From NCBI GenBank assembly GCA_003415625.1, contig PYIU01000002.1, forward strand, positions 7,254,001 through 7,318,000: a stretch of DNA of 64,000 nucleotides, given 5' to 3'. Each line of letters starts with the position of its first letter. Position 1 is the first letter of the stretch. The notes under the pieces were generated by a model. The model was not told the origin of the DNA, made no database searches, and saw only the letters and a list, made by a program, of their open reading frames with translations. This stretch comes from Aquanectria penicillioides. Lineage: Eukaryota; Ascomycota; Sordariomycetes; Hypocreales; Nectriaceae. Positions 26,256 through 36,970 of the stretch are shown here, piece after piece. Both the position numbers and the translations under genes were made by a program.

Positions 26256-27148
26256 ACATAAGGAGAGCCAAAGGATCTTAGAAGCTTCATAAATAGATGG
26301 TGGTAGATTTTGAAGCAGTGGCTTACATTTCAGTTCATAGATATTTCAGTTGCATTTCGTTTGGGGTAACTTCTAGTCAAATAGTATTCCATTTTCATAA
26401 TAAATAGAATGTGAGAGTTTGTCGGTCACAAATATCCAAACTGAAGTAATCGGATGTCTAACTTTCATCACCCTCGGCCATCGTGAACCAACATGTTCGT
26501 AAAGCACACTCGCATTTGAAGGCATAGTAGGGGAAAGGGCAGTCTAAATAGTACTTTTCAGCTGGCATTTTCAGTTTTGCTATGCACCATGCGATCTGTC
26601 ACATTTCGTGATGCAGTTGTCTCATAGGTCTACAACTCCACACTAAAGGTTCTGCATGGCCAAATAATCATATTAAGGAGTTATGCAGCTATTCAAAACA
26701 AATAGAAGGGAATTCAAAGCCCCGGATTATTTTCATACGGAAAGATGTGCTTTCGCACCTGTCCGAGAGACCCACGTGAAATATTCACATTTTAGAAACC
26801 AACGGGTGTTTGGCAAATGGTGTTCACGATGCCACCCTGAACAAGCCAGTCTCAACTCATTTCAGGGCGCTGGGAAACTATTCAATTTTCAAGTCTCCCT
26901 TTGAAGATGAACCAACAAATCGCGAAATGATTGTGCGTTTCTAGGCTACCAGTCGCCGGCCTTAATCCCGCTGCCCATGCGACTTTTCGCTCCTTCGAAT
27001 TCGTCACCTTACCTATTTTCATATTTCCCTTCAATATCGTTGGGTAGGCTTCAATGTTCTACCTTTGAAACCCTACCAAATCCTAGATTCATATTTCGAC
27101 GCAAGGCTTCCCCACAAAAGCCGGTCCTATTCATCCCACCAGTATGAT
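26256..27148. terminator. 3' flank of the ABC transporter with poly(A) signal
   Basis: AATAAA occurs at 26399-26404, about 145 bases after the stop codon, and is a good candidate polyadenylation signal. The rest of the interval shows no gene. Confidence 0.45.
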
Positions 27149-28255
27149 CTAACCACTGTCATCCCGAAGTGCCGCAGAAACTGCCTTCATTCCAGCCTGC
27201 AGCTGCTCCCGAGTAGGCCACCCGAATCCAACGCGGAAGTAGGTGTCGGGCATCTCGAACCAATGACCTGGTCCCAAGTAGGTGTGGTACTTGGACAAGA
27301 GTCTCTCGTAAAATGCCTTGGTTCCTCCTACCGGCTCTTGTTTCATGCGAGGGAAGCAAACAACTCCGCCCTGCGGTCGTTTCCACTCCAACAGGTCATC
27401 GCTCTCAATCCAGGTCTCGACCATGTCCAGTCGAATCTTCATCTCCTCACGGGTAGACTGCAGGATGGCAGCACCTCGTGAGAGCACCTGTTCGGCAATC
27501 CATTCATCAATTACACTTCCGCTAATACAAATTTGCTCTTTCGCAGCGAGAAAGGTCTCCTGGAGGGATTTGTTCTGGGTAATGACCCATCCCAAGCGGA
27601 TGCCGGGAATTCCGTACGACTTAGATAGAGAGCAAACGCTGAGCACATAGTCGCCAAGAGATGCGGCAATTGGTAGCTGAGTGCCGTAGTGAACATCTCT
27701 ATAGGTCTCATCAACGAGAAGGAGACACTTGCGCTCTTTTGTAAGAGCGACAAGGTGGTTTAGGGCGTCGAGAGACATGACCGTTCCAGTGGGGTTGTGA
27801 GGGCAGGTCACCGACACTATTTTTGTGTTTGGGCGAATGGCACCCTGAATAATTGAGAGGTCGGGCTGAAATTCGGATTCAAATTTGAGGTCCACATATG
27901 TTATATCGCACCCGATTGCTTTCGGTGTCTCGAGGTTTGTGGCGTAGTTTGGTCGGACGACAACCAGGTGGTCCTGAGGGCTTAGTTGTGAGGTCGAAAT
28001 GATAAACAGGGCACCAGCAGCGCCAGAGGTGATGAGAACATCGTCTTTATCCAGGCCCGAGTCGCCCACAATCAGCTTTCTCAGCTGTGAGTTTCCCCGG
28101 TGCTCGTTGTAAAGGAGCGTCAGGTTTGGAATCTGGAGCCCAAGGTCATTGAGGGTTTGGTCCGTGACAGAACTCTCGGATAGGTTGTGCTTGATTTTGT
28201 CGTAACCGTACTCCTCTGGAGACTCGATTTCAATGGGCATGCGGGCGTACTTCAT
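27149..28255 (-). CDS. PLP-dependent aminotransferase, class I/II
   Basis: A single-exon, 368-aa fold-type I aminotransferase-like enzyme, probably cytosolic. It shows TSGAAGALF (cofactor phosphate-binding region), CPHNPTGTVM with the conserved Asn, LLVDETYRDVHY with the Asp and Tyr that contact the PLP ring, and SLSKSYGIPGIRLGW with the Schiff-base lysine. Near the C terminus FRVGFGWP carries the carboxylate-binding arginine. It is somewhat shorter than classical aspartate aminotransferases. The overall look recalls the VioD/capreomycidine-synthase-like branch as well as broad amino-acid aminotransferases, so the substrate is open. The start is ATG at 28253-28255. A small GGGAGATC repeat lies in its promoter (about 28337-28360). 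No obvious partner gene is adjacent. Confidence 0.88.
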   Translation of the reverse strand: MKYARMPIEIESPEEYGYDKIKHNLSESSVTDQTLNDLGLQIPNLTLLYNEHRGNSQLRKLIVGDSGLDKDDVLITSGAAGALFIISTSQLSPQDHLVVVRPNYATNLETPKAIGCDITYVDLKFESEFQPDLSIIQGAIRPNTKIVSVTCPHNPTGTVMSLDALNHLVALTKERKCLLLVDETYRDVHYGTQLPIAASLGDYVLSVCSLSKSYGIPGIRLGWVITQNKSLQETFLAAKEQICISGSVIDEWIAEQVLSRGAAILQSTREEMKIRLDMVETWIESDDLLEWKRPQGGVVCFPRMKQEPVGGTKAFYERLLSKYHTYLGPGHWFEMPDTYFRVGFGWPTREQLQAGMKAVSAALRDDSG

Positions 28256-28994
28256 TTTGGCAGAGGTTGATCGAGATCAAGTGAATAAATGTTGTGTAAA
28301 TGGAATGAGACGAAGTCTGGCTCGATCTATCTATCGAGATCGGGAGATCGGGAGATCGCAGTGAAGGGTTGCAAGGGAAGCATGAAAAGATGGTTCACCT
28401 AGCCACCTTTATAGATGAGACAAATGCCTCAACCCTCGCTTACTGTACGTGACTACGTGGTGTCGTATCAAGTACCAGCGCATAGCATTGCTTGGCGTGT
28501 TTGTCATTGTCAACACTTGTATACAATCATGCTCAATGAGCGGCTCTCGGTTCGGCCTTCCCCCCAGATAGGACGCTTCGCCCTTCCCTCCCAGTCTCTC
28601 AACTCTCTGCGAGGACCATTGAGGCACAAATTTCTAGAACGAATCTAGCGTGGGGATCAACAGCGGGGTCATGAAGTTCAGCTGTGAAAGTTACCAGTAC
28701 ACCTGGGGTCGCTCGCTGTCTCTTGCCATTTGAATGGATGACATACCATTCAGTGGATAATTCTGGTGACACAACAAGATCCATCTTGACTCTCCTCGAT
28801 TTATCTTATTTTCAATTCTTTTTGCACTTCAAAATATGTACTGAGAATGGAATGTGCCGTCTTCTTCTAATCTCACGCCGACCCCAACACCAACACCGGG
28901 TAAATCCGACTGGATGTGCGAATAGCAAGAAGAAAAAAGAAAAGAAAAAAATTCCCTTGCATCCTCCGGAATCGAGGTGTGGTCACACGGGTGA
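28256..28994. other. Intergenic between aminotransferase and Thr-rich secreted protein
   Basis: Promoter of the aminotransferase on the left and 3' region of the secreted protein gene on the right, with an A-rich tract at about 28930-28950. No gene is seen. Confidence 0.5.
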
Positions 28995-30409
28995 CTACAG
29001 ATACTGAACTGTGGGGAACATGGTGGTGCAGCCCCCTCGGTTGATATCCGATCCGGTGCCATGGGACCTCGACAATTGATTGCCACACCACAGAAGATTT
29101 AGTCTTCCTCCAGCGTTCAGTGTAAGCTCACCCGTCACTGAGTTTACACGCGCCTTGACATAAGATGCCCCGTTAGGATTGTTTGCAACCGCCGACTTGA
29201 CGCTCTGCTGTATGTTCACCTGCGGCCAGACGGACCCCGAGTTCGACGTCAAGGCGAACGCGTAGTAGATGTCAGTGTACGGAGGCACATTTTGAGCAAG
29301 CTTCTGGTAGCCATCGCCACCGATGGCCCATATATACTTGTTCTGGATTGAGGCTGCAGTGGAAGACGACGAGGCTTGCCAATTAAGTCCACCGCTCAGA
29401 CCATTCAGCATGTTGGCATACATGAGGAGTGGGTTGCTCCCATATTGAGTTGCTACAGCTTTAAATGGGCCAGTGTTGACGACACACGAGGCAACCACGG
29501 CGTCGGTCACGGTTTGAGTCTGGCGGAGCGTTGTGGTAACAGAGCAATATCCGTCTCCGTAACTATCTCGGCTGGGAAAATGGAGATGTCATTGGTTTCA
29601 CTCAGAGACACAACGGCAGTGGCTTCAATTACTTGCGTTTCCGTCTTGGTGATGGTAGCGTGGATGGGGGAGACCACAGCCTCAAAGCATAGTCGAATTA
29701 GCCTAGCATTGCCAGAGCGGTTGCAAACATACATACGTAGGTAGATGAGACTGTGACGGTTGTGATTGGTGTCGGAGCCGTAACAGTGGTAGCTTGGACA
29801 CCCACACACTTGCAAGCAGCGACATACTTGTCCCAGGCCGAACACGTGGAGGCGTATTCGGGGATCGAAGGCGGCGTAGCCTCACGAGCGTGGACCGCCC
29901 CCAACCCGGTTGCGGATATCGTGATTGTGTCGCCGTCAGTCTCGGTAGCAGCAACAGTGCGGATCTCCGTATGGCGCTCATATTCAGGGGTTGTTGTGAT
30001 GGTTAGGGTAACGGTATAACACTCCGTATGGGTCAAGACTGAGGTCTGGCTCGCGACAATGACGGCTGTCTCGTAGAGGGTTGTGTATTGAACCGCGGTA
30101 TACTGGGCGGTAGTGTAGACAGTGCTAGGGATGTTGGCGTGAGCTGGAGGTTATTGCTTGGACCACGCTGATCAGGTGGTTCACTTGGTGTTAGGAGTCA
30201 CAGTTGATATAATGAGGGAAGAATAGTCGGCGATGTTATCAACATTTGCAAAGGCAGGTGCAGCAACGGCTGTTCAAGGTCGCCGGTAGTAGACAAAGGT
30301 GTTGTGGCATTGAAAGACTGTTACCTCTCGAACAAGTATCGCTGCGACAGCACGAGGTGACGGCCCTCTGCACCAGAAAGGCATTAATAACAAGGATTAA
30401 AGAATGCAT
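28995..30409 (-). CDS. Predicted secreted Thr-rich, Cys-containing protein of unknown function
   Basis: I assemble a 376-aa model from five exons: 30325-30409, 30185-30269, 29737-30124, 29633-29680 and 28995-29519 (sum divisible by three). It begins with a signal peptide (MHSLILVINAFLVQRAVTS) followed by CCRSDTC. A long Thr/Val-rich section follows (YTTAQYTAVQYTT, YTVTLTITTT), likely heavily O-glycosylated. There is a small Cys block (CSAWDKYVAACKC) and a C-terminal globular region with NLLWCGNQLSRSHGTGSDI. The fourth intron (113 nt, GTAATT donor) is the least certain; without it the frames around 29,550 do not join, which could instead mean a one-base lesion. No known catalytic motif is seen. 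A cell-wall or extracellular role is inferred from composition only. Confidence 0.6.
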
Positions 30410-31783
30410 ATTAATGAGCGACAGTACCATCTACATGTACCAAGAAAAATGAACGTAAGTTGGGGAATCTCCAACTTACTTTTCGGAGGCCAAAGAACTC
30501 GCCCACTCTCGTAATATGGCGAGGAGAGACCCATTTATCAGTCTAATAGCAAAATGGACTACTTTGAAAAGCTCGTAATGGCTTGTAATTATTGAGTAAA
30601 CTATTGGAATACTTGTCTCAATTGAACTTTAAAGTGGCCCAGTCTGTTGGTTTGCTAAGCGATTTTGCTGGCGGCTGCCGGTGGTGCTTGGCGAAATTAC
30701 CAGACGCATTGATTGACAAATCCCGGGTTGTTCCCAAGGAGCTTCTCGTCACCGCCACACCTCTGGTTTCTTGTGTTTTTCTTTTTATGGGGAGTTTTTT
30801 ACCTTCGTTTTTTTGGGCACGTGGGTTTGTGTGGAACTGGTTTGGCTATTCTCGGGAGGGCATCTCTTTTATTCCCGAATATCACGCCTGATTTGATTAC
30901 AACTTCAAATATGGCATCATCTCAACGCGTGGAAGCAAGTGTTTTGTTACATTACATCCCGATGCATACCTCACGTGCCTGATTGAGAAGGCTCTATTCA
31001 ACTTTCATGTTGTGGGGTTTCCCAATCAAGATCGTAGATGCATGGAAATGTTCGCTCTTGTCCCCAGCAGGTCCCCGGTCACCTCATTCGAGGGGCTAAA
31101 TGCAACATCTACAAGAAAGAAGTAATACAATGACGCAGGAGTCTCAAATCCCAACATGAGTGTGTACTCTACAGCACACTTCGAATACAATAGGGCGGTT
31201 AAGCCAAAAACCACTTTAGACACTTGACAGCTAAAGTTAGTCAGAACGACATTGGAACATGAATCCTCAAGATAAGGAAAACCTGTCAGCTGATGATGTG
31301 CAGCCGGCGTCCAAGTTCGCTTGGCGATCAGGCCTTTGATGACTGTGGGGGGGTCACTCAGGGGTTTCGATGCTCGATGTGAGTCGGTCTATTAGGCGCC
31401 ATGACATTGGCAACTCAGTTGGAAGCATTTTGCACCCTAAATTTTTGCTTCTGGGCCAGGTGGAATATGGTCTGTTTGTGCTTGAGCCCACGGTGTCGAA
31501 CCTTGTCAAATCAGCGACGCGTCTGTGATAGTTGATTGATCTCGTGAGATGAGAAGCACGCTAATCAAGGCCTGGGAAGGCAGTTCGAGCCGCTGCCCCA
31601 CACCGGCTTCTTACTGGGAAGTCAAGTCGAGGCGAACTGGATCATGATATGAGCAGAACAAGCATCTCGCGCAACATTTGTATTTTGTTTCGTTCGCTCC
31701 TCTTTTCCCTTATACATTGTCTCTAAGAATATTGGTCGATTTCCCGCGTTTTACTCATCATTTTCCCAGACATTTGCCACAAC
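30410..31783. other. Intergenic, about 1.4 kb
   Basis: Holds the divergent promoters of the secreted protein gene and the amidohydrolase gene. Small open frames near 30.6-31.0 kb have no recognisable features. Confidence 0.5.
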
Positions 31784-33409
31784 ATGGGCATCACGCGCTT
31801 CATCAATGGATCCATCTTGTCCAAAGCCGGGACAGGACTCCACGGCCAACCCAGCTTTGCAGAGAGCATGCTGATCGAAAATGGCATTATCACGGCGATT
31901 GGGTCACAAGACGAGACTCTCCCTCAAAATTCAGACGTCCAAACAATCGACTTGAAGCAGCGCACAGTGCTTCCAGGATTCGTTGATGGCCACATGCATC
32001 TCCTGCTACTAGGACAGGCCCTCCGAAAGCTTGATCTTGACCCGTGCAGCTCCATGGAAGACATTCGATCGACAGTTAAACAATATGCGGCAGAAAATCC
32101 AAGCGTTCCTCGCATTCTTTGCAAAAATTGGGTCAGGACAATGACCCCGGAGGGCGCCACTGCATCGTTGCTGGATGGCATCGACCCCCGGCCGATTTTT
32201 ATCGAGGACAGGCATCTACACTCAACTTGGTGCAACACGGCTGCTTTGAGCGAACTTGGCGCTGCAAGCCTCCCCGATCCAGCTGGCGGTAGCATTCACC
32301 GAGATGCGGATGGAAACCCTACCGGGATCCTCTCTGAGGGGGCAAACATGGGCATTATTTGGCCTCACCTGGCCCTGGTTTCCTCGATTGAGGAGCGCAT
32401 GGAGGCTATAGTCTCTGCTGTCGAGACCTATAACGCTTCCGGTTATACCGGTATTGTCGAGATGGCCATGGACGAACCAGCGTGGGATGCACTCGTCACT
32501 CTCTTCACGGCACGTCCGGATCTTCCCCTTCGCATAGCCGCATACTGGCTCATCAAGCCGACCGGAGATGCCGAGTCTCGCTCAAAACAGGTGAAACGAG
32601 CCATTGAGCTCAGTAAGAGCTTCAGCCATTCGAACTCTCCAGATTTGCGCGTGGTAGGCATCAAAATCATGTGCGACGGTGTCATCGACGCCTGCACCGC
32701 TTACCTCTCTGAGCCGTACGCACCTGTGATCGGCTTACCGGCGCCTATTTGGTCCCAGGAAGACCTGGAACCAGTTGTGAAGGAGGCAGACGCTGGCGGT
32801 CTGCAAGTCGCACTCCACGCAATCGGAGATGGCGCCATTAAAATGGCCGTCGATGTCCTCGAGAAATACGCAACCCCGGGTCGCCGTCACCGAATCGAGC
32901 ACCTAGAGCTGGCTTCACCAGAGGATGCGAAGCGTCTCGGTCAGCTCAACTTGACCGCATCTATTCAGCCGGTGCATGCAGACCCATCAATCCTGAAAGA
33001 ATGGCCCAGACTTCTTGGTGAAGAGCGGTGCGGCCGGGCGTTTGCATATCGCGACTTTGCTGACGCCGGCGCTTTGATGGCTATTGGCAGCGATAGCCCG
33101 ACCGCTCCCTGGGAACCGTTCAAGAACCTCTACATTGCAACAACAAGACGGTCAATTAAAGAGCCTCGATCGGAGAAAACAGTCAATCCACATTTCCGCC
33201 TCGGCATTTGTGAAGCCATTGTGGCTGGCACTGCTGGTGCTGCCGCGAGCGTGTTCGCAGATGAGCGGGTTGGGTCCTTGGCTGTGGGCAAAGTTGGAGA
33301 TTTCATTGTTGTGGACATGGAGTGGGAACCGTCGAAACTTTTGAATGCAGAGATTAAGGAAACGTGGTTCGGGGGCAGGAAAGTATGGGAAGCTGTCGGC
33401 CCTTCATAA
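31784..33409 (+). CDS. Amidohydrolase family 3 protein (YtcJ-like)
   Basis: A single-exon metal-dependent hydrolase of 541 aa, the normal length of the YtcJ-like group. The N-terminal beta-sandwich half leads into the metal motif GFVDGHMH. Later come the conserved VGIKIMCDGVID segment, HAIGDGA and HRIEHLE (metal and catalytic histidines) and the final aspartate in GSDSPTAP. The C terminus returns to the beta-sandwich with VGSLAVGKVGDFIVVD. The family hydrolyses amide or related C-N bonds in small cyclic or acylated compounds, and the true substrates of fungal members are mostly unknown. No signal peptide is present, so it is probably cytosolic. The start is the ATG at 31784, the first in frame. 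No partner gene is adjacent. Confidence 0.92.
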   Translation: MGITRFINGSILSKAGTGLHGQPSFAESMLIENGIITAIGSQDETLPQNSDVQTIDLKQRTVLPGFVDGHMHLLLLGQALRKLDLDPCSSMEDIRSTVKQYAAENPSVPRILCKNWVRTMTPEGATASLLDGIDPRPIFIEDRHLHSTWCNTAALSELGAASLPDPAGGSIHRDADGNPTGILSEGANMGIIWPHLALVSSIEERMEAIVSAVETYNASGYTGIVEMAMDEPAWDALVTLFTARPDLPLRIAAYWLIKPTGDAESRSKQVKRAIELSKSFSHSNSPDLRVVGIKIMCDGVIDACTAYLSEPYAPVIGLPAPIWSQEDLEPVVKEADAGGLQVALHAIGDGAIKMAVDVLEKYATPGRRHRIEHLELASPEDAKRLGQLNLTASIQPVHADPSILKEWPRLLGEERCGRAFAYRDFADAGALMAIGSDSPTAPWEPFKNLYIATTRRSIKEPRSEKTVNPHFRLGICEAIVAGTAGAAASVFADERVGSLAVGKVGDFIVVDMEWEPSKLLNAEIKETWFGGRKVWEAVGPS

Positions 33410-35259
33410 AGAGCGACAAGGTTACATGATGCCCAAGTGAGAGTCTGAAACTTGATATGAAATGATGAATCCGAATGCTGTTTTAATGCCAAAAAAAAAA
33501 ACCTACAGTGCAATCCTTCTTCATAATTCCCGCTAGCTTTCCAGTCCAACCTTCCAGTCGCAAGTTGTGTCCGTTTCTAAGTACTCCCTCAAACAATACA
33601 AACAGGTGCTATTTATATCATGAAAGCAATTCAGGTGCTGGAATCAATCCCAGCGTCTCATTGCTCATAGCTTTAAACTCCTAGCAGCTGTCGAAGTCCA
33701 TTCCTCAAAAACTTCGTAGCCACATTTGCAAATAAGGCAGTTGCCTTGACCCTCCATTCTCTCCTCAGTTCAGTTTCCCCCGCCAGCGGCCCCGTCCTCA
33801 AAGCGATCCATGTGATAGAGGTAAAGCATAATGTAGTCTCTATCATGGTGTTCTGACGCGGTTTTTGGAAGCCCACTGTTCTCCGCCCAGTCAAAGGTTC
33901 CAAAAATAATCTGTCATTAGACTGTCGCAATATCTGATGGTTTCCTTTGTAGTTGAACGTTGTCGTGGTGACTATACTTGTGTGCAGGGAGGCAGCGTAG
34001 GTTTCACAAAGACGACCAGGAATTTTTCGGAAACCCATCCACGGACGAGACCTAGCCTCTTTATGCATTACGCACCTTACCCTGGGGAACCTTCCATTCT
34101 TCTCTTGGTCTCACAGTAAATGATTTGCAGAGTTGAAATACGTATGTCTTTGTTTAAATCTACTTGGAAGCTTTGATTGGGTCCTGGGGCAGGGTGCGGC
34201 TGGGATGTAAATCCACGAATCTGCCAACAATAATTTCCGCGGCAGTCCAGATAATACCTTTGTTCTGCCCACTGCTCCCTTGGCTGGTCTTCTCAAAGCA
34301 TTTAGAGCCCAGCGTCAGAAAATTTATCTCTCATCAAGCTTCATGCAGCACCTGGCTTTGCTTCTTACCTGTACTTCAAGCTTTATTCCATAGTCTCTGA
34401 CTGAAAGTTGGACTGGTGTCGAACGCAGACCGATTTTCCCGTGTCTCGGTCATCCAAGTCCTGCCCGTCTAAGGCGTCCTACTTAAAGAGGGTCTGTGAG
34501 TCGTGAGTATCATGTACTCGTGACTTGCCCTGTCTACGTTCAAAGCCAACGCCCTCAAGTACATCTACCTATGAATAGGTTGACTGAAGATCCGAAACCA
34601 TGTGATGGGGACAAAGGAAACGGAAAGGGTGAAACAGGGCTCACCTACGATTTTGGCATTGGCTAAAATTGATTGTCAAGACTCCAGCTAACTAGGACAA
34701 ACCCAAGAGTAGCTTTCTTTACAGTGCAGATATTACATCATTGCTATGCCGGTTCTTGGTGCGAATTTCACCGGGTTACTGGTGCTTGGCACGTAGCCAC
34801 TATTTTTATTAGGTTTACGTCAGGCCCTTTCCTAACTTTGGTTGAACTAAAGAGCTATGAATTGAGAAGAGGAGCCAGGGATTTCCTTGTTTAGATCTTT
34901 CTCTGGGGTAATTTTTTCGCAGTCTTTGTTCAAATCTTGACGGTTTGTACAAGAAACAAGGCAAAGAAACGGCTGGTCAGTGGGGTGCGTGCAAATCAGT
35001 CTTGTATCCGCTCTATTTGAAGGCGGGTTAAAATGATGTTTCTGTACACTGCCTAGCATAGAATGTAAAGTTCTATTGAAGAAGAAAACAATGAGAAATT
35101 GAAAATAAGAAACCAGATGCCGCTACATTGGCGGTGAACACCACCACTCAAAACCCAATTCTCGGTTGATGCCAATTTCTATAGTATTACATGAAATGAA
35201 CCCCAAAGAATTGACGCCTCATCCAGACCAGTTGGAAAATGCTCCTCCCCGGGTCTCTT
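33410..35259. other. Intergenic, about 1.85 kb
   Basis: No supported gene. A minus-strand open frame at 33673-34068 has no family features and is left out. No repeat or RNA gene was recognised. Confidence 0.5.
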
Positions 35260-35889
35260 CTAAGTCCTATTTGCGAATATGCTCAAGAATATGCTCCAGC
35301 CAAATCCTACACACACGGCCACGAGAACGCGCGACCGCACCGGGACCCAAAGAAAATTGCATATAGCTACCAGCGGCCAAATGTGCCAGCCGGCTTTGAT
35401 AAGGGGGAAAATGCGCTTCTTCACCACGTCTAGAACCATGGGTAAGTGCGGGACCCGCAGAAAGTTTGTGCAGATGAGGAAGATGCAGCCGCTGATGAAG
35501 AGGCCGAGGGTTTGGTCGAGAAGTAGTTTTGCGATGATGTTGCGGTAGCTGATGTCCTGGTCGACCTTGAGGCACGCCCTCCACTTGTTTTGCTTGTCCG
35601 GGTCGTCGACCCTCTTCTCCTCGGGGCGTCTGGCATGGCCAAGCGTGTCTGGCAGCAACTCGCCGACCGGCGTGTTGCGGGTTGGGAACCAGTCCTCGAG
35701 GAGGAACTGGACGATGTTGCCGACTTGGGATCCCAGCAGGCCATACAGGGCAAACTCGCCGACCTGCTGCCAGTCGATGGATGTCTTGGTTGGGTCCTTA
35801 TAGAGGCTCAGGAGCTGCACGACCAGGTTGGCGGAGACCTTGAGCGCCATGGCCTGGCCCGCAAGCCGGAGATTGAGCGCCCGGCGCAT
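35260..35889 (-). CDS. Mpv17/PMP22 family integral membrane protein
   Basis: A 209-aa, single-exon protein of the Mpv17/PXMP2/Sym1 family, small four-helix proteins of the peroxisomal or inner mitochondrial membrane that act as channels or in membrane homeostasis. The C-terminal hallmark is clear: a WHIWPLVAICNFLWVP segment followed by RVLVAVCVGFGWSIFLS. Upstream are predicted helices around YGLLGSQVGNIVQFLL and IIAKLLLDQTLGLFISGCIF, which match the middle of the family. An insertion rich in charged residues (HARRPEEKRVDDPDKQNKWR) between helices 2 and 3 is longer than in yeast Sym1. The start is ATG at 35887-35889. Whether it is peroxisomal or mitochondrial cannot be settled here. Confidence 0.88.
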   Translation of the reverse strand: MRRALNLRLAGQAMALKVSANLVVQLLSLYKDPTKTSIDWQQVGEFALYGLLGSQVGNIVQFLLEDWFPTRNTPVGELLPDTLGHARRPEEKRVDDPDKQNKWRACLKVDQDISYRNIIAKLLLDQTLGLFISGCIFLICTNFLRVPHLPMVLDVVKKRIFPLIKAGWHIWPLVAICNFLWVPVRSRVLVAVCVGFGWSIFLSIFANRT

Positions 35890-36970
35890 GGTTTAACGGG
35901 CTCTCTCGTCTTCTTAATCTCTACGTCATGACAAAACGAATGGACTCTGGGCGCCCGCGGCACACCTGCAGGTGACGGGTTTGTGAGGAAAGGCTGGTGG
36001 GTTGCCCCCTGATTGATTGCGGAACGGGAAAAAAGAAGAGATAGCTGTCCTTTGCTCATTGAGGCGAAAGCTGAGACTAGGTACGTAATCGGATAAGCCG
36101 GTGAGATCCACACCCCCTAAGCGTCACCGAGTGAGCCATCGTGAGACGAACCAATTATATCGCGTTGTTGGCATCGTCTAACTTGATGCGGAGCCTCTTT
36201 TGGACAGCTACCCTGTACCATTATGCGCAAGCTAAAAGCACTGAGCTAGTTCAGCAAGTTGTAAGGCTTAAATGAGGGTCAATTGGCCTTTGTTGAACTG
36301 GCAGGGTTTCCTTTTTTCCTCTTTCTTCTTCCTCTCTGTCCTTCCCATGAGTTCCTAACACTCGCTCGCTCCATAGTCGCTGAATGCGGATTAAAAATCA
36401 GCCACAAAGACGCATTCAATGATGGGAGTCTGAAAACAGTAAGAAAGCGGGGTAAAAAGACAGGCACAGGTTGTGAGCGGCACTAATATTTGAACCCCAG
36501 ACTTCGGCTGATGTCAGCTCAAACCCGACATGAGCCCCTGTCGAAACGGCAACAAGGAACTCCTTCACCCACTCTTGATATCTTCACATCTCCTCTTCCC
36601 CAGGGCAATCGGCCGAGAAATTCTGAACTTGTCCTGGTTCATCCTGTCTTCCCGCATGAACTCTGGCTATTCCCGATTATGGCCGTAGATGGGGCAACAG
36701 AAGGCTCTGGGAGTGGCGGAAGTGGGGAGAAATTTGATGTGCCGATAAGCTGCGCTGTGCTGTGCTGTGCTTTGCTTGAGAGTACAATTCATTGTTCAGT
36801 TCGGTTCGGTTCAGCTACTTATTCGTGAACGCCAATAGTTCGTCATAAAATGGATTGGAGCAGACAAGGATTAAATAACGTCCTCTTTTTTAAGCTAGAA
36901 TATCCGTAGTGGGAATAGGAATGATTGTTAGTCGCACATTTCCCACGTAATAACCTTGACTCTGCGGCTC
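35890..36970. other. Intergenic, about 1.1 kb
   Basis: Promoter of the Mpv17-family gene on the left and 3' flank of the MFS gene on the right. A TGCTG-type microsatellite-like stretch lies at about 36752-36770. No gene is supported. Confidence 0.5.

Noticed and set aside
30185..30269. Apparent stop codons suggesting a pseudogene in the Thr-rich secreted protein gene
   Set aside because: A GTGAAC donor and CCTAG acceptor (intron 30125-30184) remove all three stops and keep the frame.
33673..34068. 131-codon minus-strand open frame in an intergenic region
   Set aside because: It has no homologous features, signal peptide or domain, and its composition is like non-coding sequence.
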